Below are positions 1-8,614 of a DNA stretch of 64,000 nucleotides, one piece after another; within the stretch, counting starts at the first letter, position 1; every line of letters begins with the position of its first letter. Source of the stretch: Paenibacillus sp. CF384. GTDB lineage: Bacteria > Bacillota > Bacilli > Paenibacillales > Paenibacillaceae. Location of the stretch: contig NZ_FNNV01000003.1 in the NCBI RefSeq assembly GCF_900106745.1, forward strand, positions 248,001 to 312,000. Direction: 5' to 3'. A program made the position numbers and the translations under genes. Under the pieces are notes generated by a model. The model was not told where the DNA came from, made no database searches, and worked only from the letters and a program-made list of their open reading frames with translations.

Positions 1-1
1 G

Positions 2-325
2 CAGGTCCACCAGCTCGTTAAGCAATTCGATAAAGCCAAAGAACAATTTGTCGATTGCGAGCGATTCGGACGTTTCCATCCGGATTTCAATGCCGCTAAA
101 GATAAAGTGGAAGCGATTCAGCGGCAATTGAACGAGATTGAATGCGTCAGCCGATTTAAGGCTGCCGAGCAGCAGGTGGATGATCTGCTGCATGATATTG
201 CGAAGCAAATCGCAGGCTCGGTTTCGGAGACGATCAAGGTTCCGAGCAATGATCCGCTTCCAAAGGGTGGCGGCAGCTGTGGCAGCGGCGGTTCTTGCAG
301 CTGTGGCAGCGGGGGCTGCGGATAA
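2..325 (+). CDS. ylbF: YlbF/RicF family regulator, 3' part only
   Basis: The reading frame is open from the window edge, so the 5' end is missing and 107 visible residues remain. The helical, charged body resembles the YlbF/YmcA family. In B. subtilis RicF (YlbF) joins RicA and RicT in a complex that binds [4Fe-4S] clusters and influences competence, sporulation, biofilm formation and mRNA processing. The chain ends in a Gly/Ser/Cys-rich tail with four cysteines in its last 16 residues, a plausible metal or Fe-S ligand set. The gene is followed after 28 bp by ylbG, the usual partner order in Bacillales. The call rests on family resemblance and the ylbF-ylbG pairing. Confidence 0.8.
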   Translation, partial: QVHQLVKQFDKAKEQFVDCERFGRFHPDFNAAKDKVEAIQRQLNEIECVSRFKAAEQQVDDLLHDIAKQIAGSVSETIKVPSNDPLPKGGGSCGSGGSCSCGSGGCG

Positions 326-353
326 GCAAAGAGAGAGAAACGGGGGAGCTTGC

Positions 354-617
354 ATGTTTTCGGAACGCGTCGGATATATTGTATGGGTCAGTGATCTCAA
401 GGCTGCCCGTTCGCTGGAGAAATACGGCACAGTGCATTACATGTCCCGCAAGATGCATTATGTTGTGATGTACATGAACGCAGATCGCGCTGACGAGGTA
501 GTCCGCAACATGGGGCGCCTGCCGTTCGTGAAGCGGATCGAACGTTCGTACCGCAACGAAATTAAGACCGAGTATACGCAAGGCGTGCCGGATAAGACAC
601 GATTCTATAGTCTGTAA
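354..617 (+). CDS. ylbG: YlbG family DUF2129 protein
   Basis: An 87-residue protein of the YlbG (DUF2129) family, which has no established biochemical function. It begins MFSERVGYIVWVSDLK and carries the basic, aromatic stretches typical of the family (YMSRKMHYVVMYMN). The ATG at 354 is chosen because a purine-rich GGGGGAG lies just upstream; the longer open frame starting at 138 overlaps ylbF and would be untenable. It sits immediately after ylbF and is followed by a strong intrinsic terminator, so the two form the end of one transcription unit. Confidence 0.85.
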   Translation: MFSERVGYIVWVSDLKAARSLEKYGTVHYMSRKMHYVVMYMNADRADEVVRNMGRLPFVKRIERSYRNEIKTEYTQGVPDKTRFYSL

Positions 618-627
618 GAATAAGAAG

Positions 628-657
628 CCCCAACTGAACCTGTAGTTGGGGTTTTTT
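628..657 (+). terminator. Intrinsic terminator after ylbG
   Basis: Perfect 8-bp stem CCCCAACT/AGTTGGGG with an 8-nt loop, followed by six T. It lies 10 bp past the ylbG stop codon. Confidence 0.9.
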
Positions 658-710
658 CCTACATTTCTACATACATTTAATTACAATTTTGGGGAGAGTT
701 TATTTTAATA

Positions 711-738
711 TTGAAAAATGTGACAGGCATGCTACAAT
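711..738 (+). promoter_or_regulatory. SigA-type promoter of the DUF4258-like gene
   Basis: TTGAAA and TACAAT separated by 16 bp, about 60 bp before the start at 798 and directly after an intrinsic terminator. The downstream gene is therefore probably an independent unit. Confidence 0.6.
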
Positions 739-797
739 TAAATGGAAAGTACATATAGATCATAAGGCCTACTGCCGGGGAGGAGGGGTGGATCGCA

Positions 798-1235
798 ATG
801 AAAGACAAGATGACGGATAGATGGAACACCTACGAATCGTTCCACGTCGTACTTGGAGACAAGAAAGTGGCTGATATCGTCATCACGAACCACGCTAAGA
901 GTCGTTGGTCAGATCGCGTTGAAAGCGCCAAGACCGGCTTTGAAGATATTGCAGACTATATGTGGCAATGCTTGAAACAAGGAAGAATTGAGCCTTACTA
1001 TCGAAATGAGCAGGATGTGTACTTAATTGATGACGATCTCGTGTTCGTTGCCGAATTCGCGGTACTTGAAAAAGAAACCGATTTGACAGGGAACCCACTG
1101 CACAAGATGATAGTAGTCACGTTTCTTGGTCGAATGTCTGAGACTATTGAACTACGTGATCTAAAGTCCTATTACTCTTGGCTTAGGCATTCCAGAAGAA
1201 TGACATTAATTAAAAATAGTAGGAAACGGAAATAA
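798..1235 (+). CDS. Hypothetical protein, DUF4258-like
   Basis: A 145-residue protein not recognised by name. After about 25 residues it shows the layout of DUF4258-type proteins: a short strand, then HAKSRWSDRV (His-x-x-x-Arg at a helix start), a helix, GRIEPYY, the strands DVYLIDDDLVFVAEF, and a late strand MIVVTFLG. That order resembles the RelE/BrnT toxin superfold, but no RNase activity can be claimed from sequence alone. The end is basic (SRKRK). The start at 798 has a purine-rich GGAGGAGGGG upstream. It has its own promoter and terminator, and no antitoxin-like partner is visible on either side. Confidence 0.6.
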   Translation: MKDKMTDRWNTYESFHVVLGDKKVADIVITNHAKSRWSDRVESAKTGFEDIADYMWQCLKQGRIEPYYRNEQDVYLIDDDLVFVAEFAVLEKETDLTGNPLHKMIVVTFLGRMSETIELRDLKSYYSWLRHSRRMTLIKNSRKRK

Positions 1236-1251
1236 TATTTCTCAATTATAG

Positions 1252-1283
1252 AAAAAGCATGAGTGTTCGCGCTCATGCTTTTT
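1252..1283 (+). terminator. Intrinsic terminator after the DUF4258-like gene
   Basis: 12-bp inverted repeat AAAAAGCATGAG/CTCATGCTTTTT with an 8-nt loop; the distal arm ends in T5. The A-rich proximal arm makes it symmetrical, so it could act in both directions. Confidence 0.85.
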
Positions 1284-1353
1284 AATTTGAGCGCGAGTTT
1301 TCGCCGTAGTTTCATGTATAATGAGTGGTAACAGAAAGGAAGGGATGCCCTTC

Positions 1354-2265
1354 ATGGCGCTCAATTTTCATCAACTCCATATTTTCTATACGGTTGCAGA
1401 ACGCGGGAGCTTCTCTGCAGCTGCTCAAGCACTGCATATGACACAGCCTGCCGTAACAATGCAGGTGCAGTCGCTCGAAGATTATTTCGGCACGAAGCTC
1501 CTGCAACGTTCCACGAAACGAATCGAATTGACGGAAGCAGGGCGTGCCCTAATGCCTTACGCTCAGCGCAGTATCGATTTGATTCGCGATACGGACGTCC
1601 AAATGTCCAAATTTACGACGCAGCTTAAAGGCAGGCTGCAGCTTGGGGCGAGCTTAACGATCGGCGAATATATTTTGCCGCGTCTGCTTGGGCCGTTCGG
1701 ACAGGAATACCCGCATATCTCCATTAGCATGAAAGTAATGAACACGGCGCAGCTCATGGAGGAGATCGTCAATCACCAGCTTAATTTCGGCTTGATTGAA
1801 GCGCCTGTCAATCATCCGGACATGCATATGGAAGCCGTGATGAGCGATGAACTTCAGCTTATCGTAGGCAAGTCGCATCCTCTGGCGAATGCGGAAATCG
1901 TCGATCTGGAGGAAGTGATGAGCTTTCCGTTCGTCCTGCGCGAACAGGGCTCGGGTACTCGTCTTGTCATGGAAGAGCAGCTCAGAGTGAAGAACATGGA
2001 TCTCTCTGAAATGAAGATTGTCATGGAGCTTGGCAGTACAGGTGCTGTAAAATCCGCCGTGGAAGCAGGACTTGGCATTTCCTTTGTATCGAGCTCTTCC
2101 ATTAAACATGAAGTTGCCTTAGGTTTAATCAAGACGATTCCAATTCGGGATGTCCGGTTTAAACGGCAGTTCTATTCCATCTTCTTGAAGTCGGCGCTGC
2201 TGCCGATATCTGCGGTGACCTTTCTCAGCTTCTTGAGAGAAAGAGATTTAAATCAATGGCTGTGA
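1354..2265 (+). CDS. LysR-family transcriptional regulator
   Basis: A 303-residue LysR regulator. The N-terminal winged HTH (about residues 2-60) contains the standard FSAAAQALHMTQPAVTMQVQSLE core. The rest is a periplasmic-binding-protein-like effector domain (GRLQLGASLTIGEYILP, then FGLIEAPV). It resembles the CysB/CysL-like Bacillota LysR group sometimes annotated as selenium-metabolism associated, but no sulfur or selenium gene is adjacent. ATG 1354 is chosen because GGAAGGG lies 9 bp upstream; the frame stays open to 1321 without a better site. It overlaps the PHP gene, implying co-transcription. The effector is unknown. Confidence 0.85.
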   Translation: MALNFHQLHIFYTVAERGSFSAAAQALHMTQPAVTMQVQSLEDYFGTKLLQRSTKRIELTEAGRALMPYAQRSIDLIRDTDVQMSKFTTQLKGRLQLGASLTIGEYILPRLLGPFGQEYPHISISMKVMNTAQLMEEIVNHQLNFGLIEAPVNHPDMHMEAVMSDELQLIVGKSHPLANAEIVDLEEVMSFPFVLREQGSGTRLVMEEQLRVKNMDLSEMKIVMELGSTGAVKSAVEAGLGISFVSSSSIKHEVALGLIKTIPIRDVRFKRQFYSIFLKSALLPISAVTFLSFLRERDLNQWL

Positions 2266-3107
2266 TGAGCAGTCGTGCAGATTTGCATACGCATACAACG
2301 GCTTCCGACGGCATGCAGCGGCCGGCGGATAATGTTGAGATGGCCAAGACACGCGGTCTTGGGGCGATTGCAATCACGGACCATGACACCGTGGAAGGAC
2401 TGGCAGAAGCGCTTGAAGCGGGAGCGCGGCTTGGCATTACGGTTGTGCCAGGTGTAGAAATAAGTACTGTCGCCGATGGACGCGACATACATATACTGGG
2501 ATATTACATTAACTGGGATACACCTGAATGGAAAATGAAATTAGCATCGCTAGGAGATACTCGTGATCAGCGAAATCATATGATTATTGCGAAGTTATGT
2601 GATCTCGGTCTCCCCATCACGATGGAGGAAGTCATGGATGCGGCACGTGCACAAGGGAAGGACAGCGGCTCGATCGGTCGTCCTCACATCGCAGCAGTGC
2701 TCGTAGACAAAGCCTATGTGAGCTCTATGCAGGAGGCGTTCGACCGGTACCTCGCAGAAGATGGCGCAGCTTATGTGAATCCGCCAAGGCTGCATCCTTT
2801 TGAAGCATTGGAATGGATTCGAGAAGCCGGCGGAACGAGTGTGATCGCACATCCCGGAATTTATGATAATGACGTGCTTGTAGAGTCCATCATTAAGCAG
2901 GGGGCAAAGGGAATCGAGGTCTATCATCCGGATCATTCAGCAGAAGATGAAGAACGCTATTTAATGCTGGCAACTCGATATAATCTGATCGTTACCGGAG
3001 GTTCCGATTTTCACGGCGAACGCCATGGGGTCGTATTTCATGGCGAGATGGGAAGCAAGACTGCCCCGATGGACGTACTGAGTCAACTCAATCCTTCACG
3101 GAGGTAG
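2256..3107 (+). CDS. PHP-domain metal-dependent phosphoesterase
   Basis: A 283-residue protein of the YciV/TrpH-like PHP family, which hydrolyses small phosphoesters such as nucleoside 3',5'-bisphosphates and can trim RNA ends. The metal motifs appear in order: ADLHTHTTASDG, AITDHDTVEG, PGVEIS, the insert RPHIAAVLV, VIAHPG, GIEVYHPDHS and TGGSDFHG. These supply the His/Asp/Glu ligands of the tri-metal site. Two starts are possible: ATG 2256, used here, and ATG 2265, which overlaps the LysR stop as TGATG. The overlap indicates translational coupling to the regulator. The exact substrate is not determinable. Confidence 0.85.
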   Translation: MAVMSSRADLHTHTTASDGMQRPADNVEMAKTRGLGAIAITDHDTVEGLAEALEAGARLGITVVPGVEISTVADGRDIHILGYYINWDTPEWKMKLASLGDTRDQRNHMIIAKLCDLGLPITMEEVMDAARAQGKDSGSIGRPHIAAVLVDKAYVSSMQEAFDRYLAEDGAAYVNPPRLHPFEALEWIREAGGTSVIAHPGIYDNDVLVESIIKQGAKGIEVYHPDHSAEDEERYLMLATRYNLIVTGGSDFHGERHGVVFHGEMGSKTAPMDVLSQLNPSRR

Positions 3108-3112
3108 ATGCC

Positions 3113-3637
3113 ATGATTGACGGGCTTTACACAATCAAAGAAGTCTCCTTGCTGACCGGGTTGTCCACACAGCTCATCAGGAAGTGGGAGAAGCGATACG
3201 AGGCGGTGAGTCCGCTGCGTATGCCTAACGGCTATCGCGGTTACACGTCGCACGATATTGGAATCATTCGTTGGTTGAAGTCCCGTGTCGAAGAAGGCAG
3301 ACCAATTGGTATGGCGGTTGCAGAGCGGAAGCGGCTTAAGGGCAGCCTGGAGGAGTCAAAGGAAGGCTTCAACGTAAATGCTGAGGTGGATTCGGCAGGG
3401 CCTGTCGAAATTCTGATGCACTACTTGGAGAAAGTGGATCTGCGCGGCGCTGATCAGGTGTATCGACAAGTGAGAGAGCTTCATTCCATGGAACAGCTGC
3501 TTTCACAAGTGATTAAGCCCGCGCTGCTTGAGCTCGGGGAACGGTTTGAGCGCGGCGAATTATATGACTGCAAGGAATGCTTCTGCAGTCAATATATCCG
3601 CGAAGTTGTCATGACCAGCCGAATTGGCAGGGAATAA
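3113..3637 (+). CDS. Short MerR-family regulator with B12-cap-like domain
   Basis: A 174-residue protein. Residues 5-70 form a MerR winged HTH (YTIKEVSLLTGLSTQLIRKWEKRY). Residues 95-170 resemble the four-helix B12-binding cap of CarH/LitR photoreceptor regulators. The C-terminal Rossmann cobalamin-binding domain that makes those proteins about 300 residues long is absent: a terminator follows the stop at once. The cap signature W-x9-E-H appears here as F145-x9-E155-C156, so two residues that contact cobalamin are changed. It starts 6 bp after the PHP gene and probably belongs to that operon. DNA binding is likely; B12 or light sensing is doubtful. Confidence 0.75.
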   Translation: MIDGLYTIKEVSLLTGLSTQLIRKWEKRYEAVSPLRMPNGYRGYTSHDIGIIRWLKSRVEEGRPIGMAVAERKRLKGSLEESKEGFNVNAEVDSAGPVEILMHYLEKVDLRGADQVYRQVRELHSMEQLLSQVIKPALLELGERFERGELYDCKECFCSQYIREVVMTSRIGRE

Positions 3638-3639
3638 GA

Positions 3640-3695
3640 AAAGGGGTTATCAGAACCATGCCGGGCGACCGTGCGGCTGGTGAGATAACCCCTTT
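3640..3695 (+). terminator. Bidirectional terminator between the MerR gene and rqcH
   Basis: 12-bp perfect stem AAAGGGGTTATC/GATAACCCCTTT, with a weaker inner stem (ACCA, GCCG) in the loop. It ends in T on both strands and lies between the convergent MerR and rqcH genes. Confidence 0.8.
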
Positions 3696-3713
3696 ATGAT
3701 TTGTACGGAAAGT

Positions 3714-5564
3714 CTACGCCTTGATGTGGGAAGGCAGTTCTTTCAAGCGCTGTTCATCCGGCGTAATGAACAATGTTTTCTGATGATCGTAGATTACGTA
3801 TCCCGGCTTGGCTCCGCTAGGCTTCTTCACATGGCGAATCAGCGTATAATCGACAGGCACGGAGCTGGAAGACTTGGCTTGGCTGAAATGAGCGGCAAGC
3901 ATAGCGGCTTCTTCCAGCGTTTGATCATTGAAGCCGGTTCCGCGAATGACAACATGGGAACCTGGGATATCTTTGGTATGCAGCCAAGTGTCATTCGGGG
4001 CCGCTGTCTTATTGGTTAAGAAATCATTCTGTGTGTTGTTCTTCCCGACATAGATAGCCACACCTTCGGATGATGTATAGCATAGCAGCGCCGGCTGCTT
4101 CGGTTTCTTCTTCTTCGCACCGCGTTTCTCGCGAGCGCGCATGTACCCTTGTTCTGCAAGTTCGTCACGAATTTCATCGATATCGGACAATGAAGCACTT
4201 TCGAGCTGCTGAAGCAGCGAAGCCAAGTATTGAATTTCCTCGCGTGTGCGCTGCATCTGTTCGGCAACGATAGCGAGGCTGTTGCGGTACTTCGTATATT
4301 TCTTGAAATAGCGCTGTGCATTCTGAGAAGGCGTGAGCTGCGGATCAAGCTGAATGGTGATCATCGGCTGCTCTTCTTCGTAGTAGTTGATGGTCTCGAT
4401 GGAGCTGTCTCCACGCTTCAAGGTATGCAGATTAGTCGTCAACAGCTCGCCAAGAATACGGAGCTGATCCGCCTCGCCGGCTTCCCGCAGTGTTTCGTCC
4501 AGCTTCTCCAGCTTCTTCTCATTCTTGTTGCGCTCATTCTGGAGGAATCGGATGAGATCCGAAACACGCTGCTTCACTGTATCGCGAAGCGCCTTATCGC
4601 CATAGAAGGCTTCCAGCAAGGTGCTTACGGATGGGAATGAAGTCGATTCGCCAGTAAGGTGAGTTAGAGCTGTAACGGAGAAAGAAGCTTTGCCATTGTG
4701 AGGCAAGGTGACTAGCTGCGGCTCATACCGATGCTCAGCGAATTGCTGCATCATCTCGTGGAATGATGGCCAGAGCAGCTGTGCCATACGTTGTACATCC
4801 ACGCTTGAATCATAGACTTCATCCGTGCTGCTGTTTGCTGACCGGTAGACAAGCTCTTTGGCAAGCAATGGACTGATCCCGCTAAATGCCGCGACCAGCA
4901 GCTTATCCGGCGTGAGTGAGCTTGCCGGAAGCGGTTTAGGCGCAGTACCGAAATGGATGCTGTCTTCGTCAGGAACCGGCGGGTTAAGCAATGTATCTGC
5001 CGCAGTAGTTAACGAATGGGTAAATCGCTCAGCATCCGTAACAGACAGCGGATCATCCTTTCCTTGTTCAGGAGGCGCTACATAGGTAGTCCCGGGCATG
5101 ATCACACGGAAGCTGCTGATTGCAGGCGTGACATGATGGATGCCGTCATGAATCGTCTCCGAAGCGACGTCGAGCAGAATGATATTGCTATGACGCCCCA
5201 TCAGTTCAATGACGATGCGTTTATAGAACATGTCGCCAAGCTCGTCCCGTTGACGGATATCGAAGTGAATGATTCGCTCGTTTCCAACCTGGCGTACGGC
5301 TTCAATGACACCGCCTTCGCAATATTTGCGAAGCAGCATGCAGAACATCGGCGCTTCCATCGGATTGATATAAGTCTGCTCGGTCCAGTGGACGCGCGGA
5401 TAGGTCGGGTTTGCGGATAGCAGCAGTTTGCCCTGCGCACCGTTGCCTCGAATTTGCAAGACCAGGTCGTGTGAAGTGGGCTGATGTATTTTATAAATGC
5501 GCGCACCGATTAAGGTTTGCAGGTCATGTGTGACGGCGCGAGTTACGATTCCATCTAATGCCAT
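3714..5564 (-). CDS. rqcH: RqcH, NFACT-family ribosome quality control factor
   Basis: A 616-residue homolog of bacterial RqcH (YloA/FbpA), the Rqc2/NEMF counterpart that binds obstructed 50S subunits and recruits tRNA-Ala to add C-terminal alanine tails. The N-terminal NFACT-N domain covers roughly residues 1-180 (LLLSANPTYPRVH, MFCMLLRKY). Helix-hairpin and coiled-coil segments occupy about 280-450. The C-terminal NFACT-R domain contains DTWLHTKDIPGSHVVIR. The Asp-Arg pair implicated in tRNA binding in B. subtilis (D97-R98) corresponds here to E96-R97. It is transcribed divergently from the calcium ATPase, as in the B. subtilis yloA/yloB neighbourhood. Confidence 0.95.
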   Translation of the reverse strand: MALDGIVTRAVTHDLQTLIGARIYKIHQPTSHDLVLQIRGNGAQGKLLLSANPTYPRVHWTEQTYINPMEAPMFCMLLRKYCEGGVIEAVRQVGNERIIHFDIRQRDELGDMFYKRIVIELMGRHSNIILLDVASETIHDGIHHVTPAISSFRVIMPGTTYVAPPEQGKDDPLSVTDAERFTHSLTTAADTLLNPPVPDEDSIHFGTAPKPLPASSLTPDKLLVAAFSGISPLLAKELVYRSANSSTDEVYDSSVDVQRMAQLLWPSFHEMMQQFAEHRYEPQLVTLPHNGKASFSVTALTHLTGESTSFPSVSTLLEAFYGDKALRDTVKQRVSDLIRFLQNERNKNEKKLEKLDETLREAGEADQLRILGELLTTNLHTLKRGDSSIETINYYEEEQPMITIQLDPQLTPSQNAQRYFKKYTKYRNSLAIVAEQMQRTREEIQYLASLLQQLESASLSDIDEIRDELAEQGYMRAREKRGAKKKKPKQPALLCYTSSEGVAIYVGKNNTQNDFLTNKTAAPNDTWLHTKDIPGSHVVIRGTGFNDQTLEEAAMLAAHFSQAKSSSSVPVDYTLIRHVKKPSGAKPGYVIYDHQKTLFITPDEQRLKELPSHIKA

Positions 5565-5724
5565 GATGCTCTTTATCCCCTTTGTTTCTGTTTCATTTCA
5601 CTATCATGCCATATTCGAGACAAAAACTTAAGTCCCAAGCTGGGATATTTTGCAGTTTGTCCGAATACATTTAGGCCATATAGGCTGTCCGTCAGGCGGC
5701 AAGTAACAGGAGGGAGGGCGGGGC

Positions 5725-8517
5725 ATGGAACAAGGGAAGTGGCACCAACTGGAAACAAGCGAGCTTGCTGAGGCGCTGCAAGCTTCTTTGGATACCGGTC
5801 TTGCACCAAGTGTAGCAGCAGAACGTTTGCGAGAAGTCGGTCGAAATGAGCTGACGGAGGGGAAGAAGGTTCCTCCGATTATGCTGTTCCTCGGTCAGTT
5901 CAAAGATTTTATGGTGCTTGTGCTCATGGGGGCAACATTGATTTCCGGTTTGCTCGGCGAATATTTGGATGCCATCACGATTGTGGCCATCATCGTCATC
6001 AACGCGATACTGGGGTTCGTGCAGGAATTTCGAGCGGAAAAGTCGCTTCGCGCACTAAAGGCGTTATCCGCACCACTGGCGAAGACACTGCGTGGAGGAG
6101 AGTCTGTCGTTGTGCCTGCAAGTGAATTGGTACCGGGAGACCTCGTAGAGCTGGAAAGCGGAGATCGTATTCCTGCTGACATTCGCTTCATTGAGGCGAA
6201 CAGCTGTTATGCCGAGGAGTCTGCGTTGACCGGCGAATCCGTTCCGGTTAACAAGCACTGTGTTGTGATCAGGGAAGAGGAGATTCCTCTTGGAGACATG
6301 CGCAACATTGGATTTATGGGGACGATGATTACCCGTGGAACGGCTAAGGGGATTGTCGTTCGTACCGGTATGAATACCGAGATGGGTAAAATCGCAAACC
6401 TCATTCAGCAGACCGAAACGATGGAAACGCCGCTGCAGCATCGTCTTGAGCAGCTCGGCAAAATTCTCATCGTTGTCGCACTGGCGTTAACTGTAATGGT
6501 TGTAGTGGCCGGTATCTTGCACGGACAACCTGCCTACGAGATGTTTCTAGCGGGAGTAAGTTTGGCCGTAGCCGCAATTCCGGAAGGGCTGCCGGCTATC
6601 GTAACCATTGCGCTAGCACTTGGTGTTCAGCGGATGATCAAACGCCGAGCCATCGTACGAAAGCTGCCCTCCGTGGAGACGCTCGGCTGCGCGTCGGTTA
6701 TTTGTTCGGACAAGACAGGAACACTTACCCAGAACAAAATGACCGTGACTAAGCTGTGGATCGGCGGTCAAGGGATGGATGTTACCGGGGACGGCTATGA
6801 GCCGACAGGCTCCTGCTTCGAAGGAGGCAAAGCAGTCGATCTTAAGCAGCACCAGCCGCTGCGCAGGCTGCTGCAAATCGCGGCATTGTGCAACAACGCA
6901 TCCGTTACTCGTATCGATGACGAGCAGGATGCGAAGCGCAAGAAGTCCAAGACGACATTCGTTCAAGATGAGTGGGTGCTGAAAGGCGATCCGACAGAAG
7001 GGGCATTGACTGTCCTTGCCGGTAAGCTCGGCGTCACCTTGAAGTCGCTTGAAGGACTATATCAGCGGGTCAAAGAATTCCCGTTTGACTCGGAACGTAA
7101 GCGGATGTCCGTGCTCGTCAGCCACCAAGGCGGCCGCCTTGTATGCACCAAAGGAGCGCCTGACGTTCTGATGGAGCAATGTTCATACATTCTGTGGGAC
7201 GGCAAAGTCGTTCCGTTTACGGCTACTTTAAGGCAGAAAGTGAACAATGCCAGTGAAGACATGGCGCAATCGGCGCTGCGCGTCTTGGGTTTCGCATACC
7301 GGGATTTAAGATCGCACGATGCAGCCGAAGATGAAGCCGATGTGGAAAATCAACTGATCTTCGTAGGTCTCTCCGGCATGATCGATCCGCCGCGCCGCGA
7401 AGTTCGTGAATCCATCGCGAACTGCCGCCGCGCCGGAATTAAGACTGTGATGATCACAGGCGATCATCAGCTTACCGCGGAAGCGATTGCGGGGCAGCTT
7501 GGTATTATGCCAAGAGGCGGTATTGCGATCAGCGGGCAGCAATTGAACGGAATGAACGAAGAACAGTTGGATCGACTCATTGATAACATCTACGTGTATG
7601 CGAGGGTGTCGCCGGAGCATAAGCTTCGTATCGTGAAGGCGCTGCAGCGCAAGGGCCATGTCGTTGCCATGACAGGCGATGGCGTCAACGATGCGCCTGC
7701 CATTAAAGCGGCGGATATCGGAATTGCGATGGGCATCACCGGAACGGACGTTTCGAAGGAAGCCTCTTCGCTTGTGCTAAGCGATGATAATTTCAGCAGC
7801 ATCGTGGCAGCGATCGAAGAAGGACGCAGCATCTACGAGAATATCCGTAAATTTATCCGCTATTTGCTGGCATCCAACGTAGGCGAAATTTTGACGATGT
7901 TCTTGGCCATGATGGCTGGTCTGCCGCTTCCGCTCGTGCCGATTCAGATTCTCTGGGTCAATCTGGTTACAGACGGATTGCCGGCGATGGCGCTTGGCGT
8001 CGACCAAGCCGAGAAGGATCTCATGCAGCAGAAACCTCGTTCGGCGAAGGAAAGCATATTTGCTCGCAGGCTGGGCTGGAAAATCATTAGTCGAGGCATC
8101 CTGATCGGCGTTTGTACGTTGGCTGCCTTCTGGGTAACACTCCGAACGGCGCCGAACGATCCGAATAACCTTATTCATGCTCAAACCGTAGCTTTTGCCA
8201 CACTCGTTATGGCACAGCTCATTCATGTATTTGATTGCCGCAGCTCTCGTTCGATCTTCCACCGTAATATCCTGCAAAATAAATACTTGCTGTTCGCGGT
8301 GCTATCGTCTGTTCTGCTGATGATCGGCGTGCTCTATATTGAAGCACTGCAGCCGATTTTCAAGACCGTGCCGCTTGGTTTCCGCGATTGGTGCTTAGTC
8401 CTTGTAGCAGCGGGCATTCCAACGTTCATGATGGGGATCGGCAGCGTACTCGGCACAACCGAGAAGAAGAAAAAATCCAATTGGCCGCTTAGCGGGCCGA
8501 AATCAGTGACTAGATAA
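5725..8517 (+). CDS. yloB: P-type Ca2+-transporting ATPase (YloB/SERCA type)
   Basis: A 930-residue P2A-type cation ATPase of the inner membrane. Visible motifs: LTGES of the actuator domain near residue 167, PEGLP in transmembrane helix 4 near 285 (the SERCA calcium-site signature), the phosphorylation motif SDKTGTLTQ near 328, KGDPTEGAL of the nucleotide domain, and TGDGVNDAP near 650. The C-terminal membrane helices follow (VPIQILWVNLVTDGLPAMALG). Length and motif order fit a complete enzyme. The start at 5725 follows GGAGGGAGGG. In B. subtilis YloB helps calcium handling and spore properties. A terminator follows, so it is probably monocistronic. Confidence 0.95.
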   Translation: MEQGKWHQLETSELAEALQASLDTGLAPSVAAERLREVGRNELTEGKKVPPIMLFLGQFKDFMVLVLMGATLISGLLGEYLDAITIVAIIVINAILGFVQEFRAEKSLRALKALSAPLAKTLRGGESVVVPASELVPGDLVELESGDRIPADIRFIEANSCYAEESALTGESVPVNKHCVVIREEEIPLGDMRNIGFMGTMITRGTAKGIVVRTGMNTEMGKIANLIQQTETMETPLQHRLEQLGKILIVVALALTVMVVVAGILHGQPAYEMFLAGVSLAVAAIPEGLPAIVTIALALGVQRMIKRRAIVRKLPSVETLGCASVICSDKTGTLTQNKMTVTKLWIGGQGMDVTGDGYEPTGSCFEGGKAVDLKQHQPLRRLLQIAALCNNASVTRIDDEQDAKRKKSKTTFVQDEWVLKGDPTEGALTVLAGKLGVTLKSLEGLYQRVKEFPFDSERKRMSVLVSHQGGRLVCTKGAPDVLMEQCSYILWDGKVVPFTATLRQKVNNASEDMAQSALRVLGFAYRDLRSHDAAEDEADVENQLIFVGLSGMIDPPRREVRESIANCRRAGIKTVMITGDHQLTAEAIAGQLGIMPRGGIAISGQQLNGMNEEQLDRLIDNIYVYARVSPEHKLRIVKALQRKGHVVAMTGDGVNDAPAIKAADIGIAMGITGTDVSKEASSLVLSDDNFSSIVAAIEEGRSIYENIRKFIRYLLASNVGEILTMFLAMMAGLPLPLVPIQILWVNLVTDGLPAMALGVDQAEKDLMQQKPRSAKESIFARRLGWKIISRGILIGVCTLAAFWVTLRTAPNDPNNLIHAQTVAFATLVMAQLIHVFDCRSSRSIFHRNILQNKYLLFAVLSSVLLMIGVLYIEALQPIFKTVPLGFRDWCLVLVAAGIPTFMMGIGSVLGTTEKKKKSNWPLSGPKSVTR

Positions 8518-8523
8518 GGGATG

Positions 8524-8556
8524 GAAACCGGTGGTTAATCGCTGCCGGTTTCTTTT
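8524..8556 (+). terminator. Intrinsic terminator after yloB
   Basis: 8-bp stem GAAACCGG/CCGGTTTC around a 12-nt loop, followed by a run of T. Confidence 0.85.
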
Positions 8557-8564
8557 TGCATGGG

Positions 8565-8596
8565 TTTAACCTTCACCTAAGGTTATGGTTTATACT
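8565..8596 (+). promoter_or_regulatory. MerR-type promoter/operator of the MerR-methyltransferase gene
   Basis: TTTAAC and TATACT are separated by an over-long 20-bp spacer containing the perfect inverted repeat AACCTTCACCTAAGGTT (8568-8584). A long spacer with a dyad between -35 and -10 is the hallmark of MerR-activated promoters, so the downstream MerR fusion probably regulates itself. Confidence 0.75.
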
Positions 8597-8614
8597 GAGT
8601 GCAGGAGGCGAAGC

